64,000 nt of DNA from Arabidopsis thaliana (lineage: Eukaryota; Streptophyta; Magnoliopsida; Brassicales; Brassicaceae), in contig NC_003071.7 of assembly GCF_000001735.4 (NCBI RefSeq), positions 15,103,443 through 15,167,442 of the forward strand, in the 5' to 3' direction. The notes beneath the pieces are model-generated. The model worked only from the letters and a program-made list of their open reading frames with translations, was not told the DNA's origin and made no database searches. Shown here one piece after another: positions 58,435-64,000 of the stretch. The stretch's first letter is position 1. Every line of letters begins with the position of its first letter. A program made the translations under genes and the position numbers.

Positions 58435-59154
58435 ATGGCTAGGATCAGAAGAAGAATCCAAAAGCGCCATATCCACGAAAACCGCTACATCGATTTCTTT
58501 GGAGAACGTTTGATCGTCACGGTCACTCATACTACCTCAACCATCCGCCGTTGGATTCATAGCATCCGTTTCTTCAGCCGTCTTCGCTCCTCACACCCTC
58601 TCGTTGTTGGACTCGACGTCCAATGGACACCCGGTGGTTCCGATCCTCCACCGGATATTCTCCAACTATGTGTTGGTAACCGCTGTCTCATCATCCAGTT
58701 GTCTCACTGTAAACGCATTCCTGAGGTCCTTCGAAGTTTCTTGGAAGATGAGACAATCACTTTTGTCGGCGTCTGGAACAGCCAAGACCAGGGCAAGCTC
58801 GAAAGATTCCGCCATCAGTTGGAGATATGGAGACTTCTAGACATAAGGCACTATCTGCCTACGAGGCTCCTCAATAGTTCGTTTGAGAAGATTGTAGAGG
58901 AGTGTTTGGGGTACAAGGGAGTGAGGAAAGATAAGGAGATATGTATGAGTAATTGGGGTGCTCGTAGCCTTTCCCATGATCAGATTGTTCAGGCGTCAGA
59001 TGATGTCTATGTTTGCTGCAAGCTCGGTGTTAAGGAATGTATCTGGAAAGAGCGCTCGAATGTTAAAGAACGTATCTGGAAAGAGAGCTCGAATGTTAAG
59101 GAACATATCTGGAAAGAGAGCTCGAAACTTTATTTTGTTGGGGTATGTTTCTGA
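58435..59154 (+). CDS. 3'-5' exonuclease (DnaQ/WRN-exo-like) domain protein
   Basis: Intronless, 239 residues, probably At2g36110. The start is the ATG just after TTTTATGCAG. The basic N-terminus (MARIRRRIQKRH) leads to the exonuclease fold at about 45-200. Motif I reads VVGLDVQWTPGG, motif II FVGVWNSQDQGKLERF, and motif III NWGARSLSHDQIVQASDDVY. In classical WRN-type DEDDy enzymes motif I is D-x-E; here it is D-x-Q, so one metal-binding acid is missing. The plant subfamily often looks like this, so activity is doubtful. The C-terminus is built from three 33 bp tandem repeats (VKE-IWKE-SSN units), unusual for the family. Confidence 0.85.
   Translation: MARIRRRIQKRHIHENRYIDFFGERLIVTVTHTTSTIRRWIHSIRFFSRLRSSHPLVVGLDVQWTPGGSDPPPDILQLCVGNRCLIIQLSHCKRIPEVLRSFLEDETITFVGVWNSQDQGKLERFRHQLEIWRLLDIRHYLPTRLLNSSFEKIVEECLGYKGVRKDKEICMSNWGARSLSHDQIVQASDDVYVCCKLGVKECIWKERSNVKERIWKESSNVKEHIWKESSKLYFVGVCF
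59029..59127 (+). repeat. Three in-frame 33 bp tandem repeats
   Basis: Units at 59029-59061, 59062-59094 and 59095-59127, each encoding VKE(C/R/H)IWKE(R/S)S(N/K). Few substitutions separate them. They lie near the 3' end of the exonuclease-like gene and lengthen its C-terminus by 22 residues over a single-copy state. Confidence 0.9.
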
Positions 59155-59515
59155 GGAAAGAGCTTTTCCTTGAAAATAATCAATGTCTTTTCTTTTAGTT
59201 GTTTGGAATTTTGATAATGAACGTTATCTAGGTCAAAATCTTTAATCGCCAATTCTCATGTTGTGTTAATATTTTTTTTTTGAATACAAATACAATGCAT
59301 GCGTTATTGTCAGAGACTATGAAATAAAAAGACTTGTCTATGTTAACATTCCTATGAAAATATATATGTTTTAAAATATTGCATATTAAATGAACTACAG
59401 GAGTCACATACATGTTACATGTATGTCGATATCAAACACATGATCATAGATATTTTGACCAACACTGTGATTTCCAAAGGCTCAGATTAAGGGTAAAAGA
59501 ATAAATTCCTTGCTG

Positions 59516-59561
59516 AGAAGATTAAATCGAAAACCAAAAAAAAAAAAAAAGAAGATGAAAT
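59516..59561. repeat. 12 bp imperfect direct repeat around a poly(A) tract
   Basis: AGAAGATTAAAT at 59516-59527 and AGAAGATGAAAT at 59550-59561 (one mismatch). The insert is CGAAAACC plus about 14 A. Confidence 0.6.
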
Positions 59562-61631
59562 TGGTTGTGTGTGGTCATGTTGGACAAGGATGAAAAAAGA
59601 ATTTGTGCAAGTGTCGAGTGATCGTGTTTTGATGCAACCCACAAGACTATGATGGGCCTGTGCTTTCTCTTGGAACACTGCTGACCCCGAAGAAGAGATA
59701 TGCCCGCGAGACCGCGATTCCTTAGTTGATCTTTTAAGGTGTGATTAAAAAATCATTAAAAAATATGATTTGTGTAAAATAAACATGTATGGAAAATTGA
59801 AAAGTATATATAAAATAAAAAGAAATAGATATGCATTTTTGTTTATGAAGGGTGAAATTATATTTTAGTATATCAGTCAAAGATATACATACTATGGATT
59901 ATTGTTAGCAGTTTTAATTGGTACATTCCGATTATAATTTTGCGGTCCTTAACTTTATACTTTTTGATTTTCCTCTTCTTTTTTTTTGTATATGATAAGT
60001 TTTTAAACTTTATATAAGTGCTTCTATATCTTTCATGACAATCATAAGCCTAAACCCATTTGTAGAAATTTTAGGAAAGTATTAAAGGATCCACTTGTGA
60101 AACAAAGTGAAATGGTTGGGTCCACTTTCATATGTAAAAAACTACACTTTGCGGCCAACTAAAACCTGTCAATCAATCATCTAAGGTCGGGGCATAACGC
60201 ATAAACCACCATGCTATGGTTCGGTTTAAACACCTCTTTAAGCAATCCTCTCACATTTCAATTGATATTTCAGATTAGTTTTTGCTTTGGTTTAGTTAGG
60301 TTCGGTTAGTTTGATTTCCGTAAATTGTAAATAAAATTTAATCAAGTCATTTTGATCCGGTTTTGGTTCGGTATTGTTAGCGCTTGTTAGATTACGGTTG
60401 TCTTTTCTTTTATATAACATGTGTTAGATTTCATAGCATAGAATAATGAATTAATGTGGTTAGTTAGATGATTGATTAACACTGAATGAGTGAGGTATGT
60501 AAGATGCTTGTTTGCAATGAAATTTGTTGCAGTTAAAATCAAGCTAAATTGACATAATATAGTATACATTGATTGACCTTAATAAATAAAAACATTCATA
60601 TTCACGAAAAAGGATTAAAAGATAAATTTTCGTAATTATAAATCATAAATAAGATTTTTGTGATGAAACTTACCTATTTATTTCTACTGTATTTATAAAC
60701 TCTTAACAGAAAGAGAATAACAAGTGGGTATGTGATTGGAAAGTATTTTCACTCTAGTGTTGCTAATTTGCTGGATGGCACACTTCATTACCAATGCCAA
60801 AACACTAATAATGAGAATTTCACATGGCCTTTTAATTCTAAATAAAAAATTCATCTTTTCTTCTTGATAATGAAAAATGTATAGACATTAATCTAAAAAG
60901 ACAACTAACTGGAGGTCATATATTTGTGTAATCACGTTTATATCATTTGCCTTGTAAAATTATTAGAGGAGCACTAATAAACAAAAGTTGTTAGGAATTG
61001 ATTTTAAATTCTGAAAGTTAGTGTAGACATAGGAGTGAGTCAGATATCCATAGAGAACAATATGATAATATGTGAAAATTAGGTCTGATTCATTATATTT
61101 ACAGTAATTAGTTGATTGAATATGTCATTTATGCAATATGGGAGACAACCAAACATACACACACAAGTGGCTACTTAGTGATTAGTGATCTGAAATTAGT
61201 AGTGAATTCGTATGTTTTATATTCAATCACGCATATATATACGTGATACAGTAGTAAAACCCCATAAACCATATATGTGGATAAACGGGAAGTACTGTTG
61301 TTAACTAGTGGTCGATATCTTATTCAAACTTCGTAAGACTTTAACTCACGGATGATTGAATATGTTCATATTGTAGCTTACTAGCTTAGTATCTCACTCA
61401 TGCACCATTCCATAATTTTTGTTTTCTTTGTAACCATCTCATTACAACTCTAAGCTGATCAAAACTCGTTTTTAATTAAAAATATACATGAATACAAATT
61501 CAGTCTAGTGATTTATGTTAGTGTCGTCCATGTGTTACCAATTGTATATAAATCTCATATAATACATTCTTTTAAAAGAAAAATTGTACTATCATATATA
61601 TATAAACGAAATGATATTTTGTAGTTAAAAT

Positions 61632-61678
61632 ACCATTTCATTTCAAATTTAGCAAAAAAAAAAAAAAAAACCATTTCA
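61632..61678. repeat. 9 bp direct repeat around a poly(A) tract
   Basis: ACCATTTCA at 61632-61640 and 61670-61678. The insert is TTTCAAATTTAGC plus about 16 A. Confidence 0.6.
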
Positions 61679-62025
61679 GAGGAAAACGTCCCAAGAACAT
61701 AAATATTTAGCACTAACACACAAACCACAAACAACTTATTGTTGTTCCACCGTGTTGTGATTTATCCACCAAAAAGTTTAAAACCAATACCTATAACAGT
61801 GTTTGTAGTTGTATATTACCTATAATCATGACATTCCTATAGATAAAAACACATAAGATAAACAAATGAAATTGATAGGTTAGGTGTGGGCCTCAACGTG
61901 TGAAATTTTGGACATCCATCCTATTTGCTACAAACGCGGTTGGGTCTCATGAAATGCCTATAAATACGGACACATTCTCAAGCAAACTCATCTCACAACT
62001 AAATCTTAAGTAGAAAGAGTGAAAC

Positions 62026-62793
62026 ATGGCTAATCACAAAAATCTCTTCTTTCTATGTTTCTTAATAGGTTTAGGGTTATGTTCTGCTAGACGAGCACTA
62101 CTCTCCTCCTCTGAATCCGAGGCTGAAGTCGCTGCCTATGGCGTGAATAGTGGTTTAAGTGCTGGTCTTGGTGTTGGTATTGGTGGTGGTCCTGGAGGAG
62201 GATCTGGTTACGGAGGTGGAAGCGGTGAAGGCGGTGGAGCTGGTGGGCATGGCGAGGGACATATTGGTGGGGGCGGAGGTGGTGGACATGGTGGTGGTGC
62301 TGGCGGAGGAGGAGGTGGTGGCCCTGGAGGAGGCTACGGAGGTGGAAGCGGTGAAGGTGGTGGAGCTGGATACGGAGGCGGAGAAGCTGGTGGGCATGGC
62401 GGAGGTGGAGGAGGCGGAGCAGGCGGCGGTGGAGGTGGTGGTGGTGGTGCACATGGTGGAGGATACGGTGGTGGACAAGGTGCTGGTGCTGGAGGAGGAT
62501 ATGGAGGTGGAGGTGCCGGGGGACATGGAGGTGGTGGAGGCGGTGGAAATGGTGGGGGTGGAGGAGGAGGTTCTGGCGAAGGAGGAGCTCATGGTGGTGG
62601 TTACGGAGCAGGAGGTGGAGCTGGAGAGGGATACGGTGGTGGTGCTGGAGCTGGTGGACATGGTGGTGGAGGAGGAGGCGGTGGTGGTTCCGGAGGTGGA
62701 GGAGGAGGAGGTGGAGGTTATGCTGCTGCTTCTGGATACGGTCACGGTGGGGGTGCTGGTGGTGGAGAAGGAAGCGGTGGCTATGTACCATGA
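62026..62793 (+). CDS. DOT1: DOT1, secreted glycine-rich protein
   Basis: Intronless, 255 residues. A signal peptide (MANHKNLFFLCFLIGLGLCSA, cleavage about residue 21) is followed by a short Ser/Glu stretch. Then about 200 residues of Gly repeats (GGGSGEGGGAG, GGGHGGGGGGG) with regularly placed Tyr, His and Ala. This is a class I glycine-rich cell-wall protein; Tyr may allow cross-linking. It matches At2g36120 (DEFECTIVELY ORGANIZED TRIBUTARIES 1), with a vein-pattern phenotype. Long open frames in the other frames and on the opposite strand (62087-62865) are artefacts of the GGN repeats. The repeats make copy-number change between accessions likely. Confidence 0.92.
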   Translation: MANHKNLFFLCFLIGLGLCSARRALLSSSESEAEVAAYGVNSGLSAGLGVGIGGGPGGGSGYGGGSGEGGGAGGHGEGHIGGGGGGGHGGGAGGGGGGGPGGGYGGGSGEGGGAGYGGGEAGGHGGGGGGGAGGGGGGGGGAHGGGYGGGQGAGAGGGYGGGGAGGHGGGGGGGNGGGGGGGSGEGGAHGGGYGAGGGAGEGYGGGAGAGGHGGGGGGGGGSGGGGGGGGGYAAASGYGHGGGAGGGEGSGGYVP

Positions 62794-63420
62794 AAAATTA
62801 TCTATATGGAGTGTAACGGCAATTGAGTGAAGTGTCATATCTCGTAAGGGACTATATAGTTTCACGATTTATATGTGGCAATAAATAGAGTAATCCTTCG
62901 TATAATAAGCCGTAGAAAGGCGGCTATTGTTGAAGTTTTTAAATTGTACCACGACCAATATTGTTGTAAGCTACTACTACGTGTGTATCAAGTTTTTATA
63001 AATGGAAATCATAGTTGTTCCTACGCGTGACGTAGAATCTATATTAAATAAATTTTACGGAGTATGCAAAGTAAGGTACATGAGTGAATTAGGACACATA
63101 CAACTTTGATTTGGTACATGACAACAAGTGACAATATGAAGAACATTAAAAACATCAATAATGCCCAAAGGTTTAATTGACATTAATTTAATTGGGCCGA
63201 ACTTAATTTTCCAATAGTTTCAACCTCTATAATAAACACTCTTAATATTATTTACACTAAAAGGCCCAAAGGTTATAGAAAATTAGAGCCGACCCATAAA
63301 ACCGATAATAAAGGATCAGATCCGACCCGATAAAGGTAAGCAGTGTAGCGTCGCATCATACACTCCTTCGGTTCCCGACGAATCGCTGCTTTTTTCTCTC
63401 TCTCTCTCCGTCGCTGAAAA
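62794..63420. promoter_or_regulatory. DOT1 3' UTR and CYP18-2 promoter with site II motifs
   Basis: TGGGCC at 63193-63198 and GGCCCA at 63263-63268 are site II elements about 155-230 bases before the cyclophilin ATG, a common arrangement in housekeeping genes. The leader is CT-rich (TCTCTCTCTCT near 63398). No ORF of note. Confidence 0.55.
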
Positions 63421-64000
63421 ATGTCGGCAAGACCTGAAGGAAGTCCGCCGGAGGTTACGCTCGAGACCTCCATGGGTCCTTTCACCGTCGAGGTTTCTCT
63501 CTCTCACTTTTTCGCTTATCGGATCAACGATAACACATTCCGGCCATGACATTCATATATAGAGCTTACACGAACTTGAGATCTAGATTTCATTCTCTAT
63601 AATTCTACATTCCAATTGTATTTTTCTCGAATCGAGCTTAAACTTTAGGATTTTAGAACGGGGTTTTAGGGTTTACAATGTTTTGATCTGTGTGTCAATT
63701 TTTACTCAGATGTATTACAAACACTCCCCGAGAACTTGCCGGAACTTCCTTGAGCTATCCCGGAGAGGTTACTATGACAACGTTCTGTTTCACAGAATCG
63801 TCAAGGTATGTTTTCTGTGTGTTTCAGTCTACTTTTCGTTGTACTTAAGATCATCATTGTGATGAAGTTTTAAGGAAATTGTTTTGCTTTGCTATTGATC
63901 TGTTTCAGGATTTCATTGTGCAAGGTGGGGATCCTACAGGAACTGGAAGAGGTGGTGAATCCATTTATGGGTACGTTATCATCGTTTTTCTTTAATCAAT
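63421..64000 (+). CDS. CYP18-2: CYP18-2, cyclophilin peptidyl-prolyl isomerase (5' part)
   Basis: Three exons are inside the window: 63421-63492, 63710-63805 and 63909-63970, then a GTACGT donor; the rest lies beyond the edge. The visible 76 residues read MSARPEGSPPEVTLETSMGP, then MYYKHSPRTCRNFLELSRRG, YYDNVLFHRIVK and DFIVQGGDPTGTGRGGES. FHRIVKDFIVQGGDPTGTG is the cyclophilin active-site signature, with the catalytic Arg in FHR. The short type without transit peptide is the PPIL1-like, spliceosome-associated cyclophilin. It matches At2g36130. Partial because of the window edge, not a broken gene. Confidence 0.93.

Larger units (their letters stand above)
59155..62025. other. Intergenic upstream of DOT1
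   Basis: AT-rich spacer. GGTTCGGTTT-type repeats near 60215-60380, footprints at 59516-59561 and 61632-61678, and the DOT1 core promoter with TATAAATA at 61959-61966. No supportable gene. Confidence 0.55.

Noticed and set aside
62087-62865. Three long overlapping open frames on both strands over DOT1 (His/Leu-rich, Ser/Thr-rich, Val/Glu-rich)
   Set aside because: They are mirror products of GGN codon repeats. Only the glycine-rich frame has a signal peptide and sensible start.
1-64000. tRNA, rRNA, CRISPR array or biosynthetic gene cluster
   Set aside because: I saw no cloverleaf tRNA gene, no rRNA, no regular spacer-repeat array, and no set of co-functional neighbouring enzymes.

Overview
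This window is nuclear DNA of a flowering plant. It has GT-AG introns of 80-600 bases, AT-rich spacers, plant-only gene families (NHL, OVATE, CASP, LOG, HVA22, plant B3) and Brassicaceae-type transposon relics. The proteins, their order and their intron layout match what I recall of Arabidopsis thaliana chromosome 2, about At2g35950 to At2g36130. The assignment comes from memory of those proteins, not from a search. Exon joins were derived by hand and each one keeps frame.

Layout: 1.4-2.4 kb EDA12 (+). 3.7-6.2 kb a tandem pair of NHL genes, followed at 7.2 kb by NHL10/YLS9 (+). 8.4-9.2 kb a degraded ARF-GAP pseudogene (+). 10.6-13.2 kb LOG2 (+). 13.7-14.7 kb a single-exon mTERF gene, EMB3114 (+). 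16.2-19.5 kb E2FA (+), facing HVA22J (-, 20.0-21.7 kb). 23.8 kb an OVATE-family gene (+). 24.4-32.4 kb gene-poor DNA with one doubtful small ORF and a Helitron relic. 32.4-33.2 kb OFP15 (-). 33.2-39.5 kb spacer holding two DNA-transposon relics. 39.6-40.6 kb MMZ3/UEV1C (-). 41.7-44.5 kb TIM44-2 (-). 45.2-48.0 kb NGAL1/ABS2 (-). 48.0-55.2 kb a gene desert. 55.2 kb an F-box gene (+). 56.3-57.2 kb CASP1 (-). 58.4 kb a 3'-5' exonuclease-like gene (+). 62.0 kb the glycine-rich gene DOT1 (+). 63.4 kb to the edge, the 5' part of a cyclophilin gene, CYP18-2 (+).

These are independently transcribed genes, not an operon or cluster with one task. The only local family is the NHL group, where the second copy carries a solo LTR in its leader. 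Housekeeping and organelle genes (mTERF, TIM44-2, CYP18-2) carry TGGGCC/GGCCCA site II motifs upstream. NHL10 carries W-boxes.

No novel multi-gene system is visible. The most interesting non-genic signals are: (1) the solo LTR that supplies a TATA-like box to the second NHL gene; (2) an ARF-GAP pseudogene recognisable only by translation; (3) a short DNA transposon that keeps an intact spliced two-exon ORF; (4) a recurring footprint, seen about ten times, of an 8-25 bp direct repeat flanking a short, mostly A/T-rich filler, with no repeat body between the copies.
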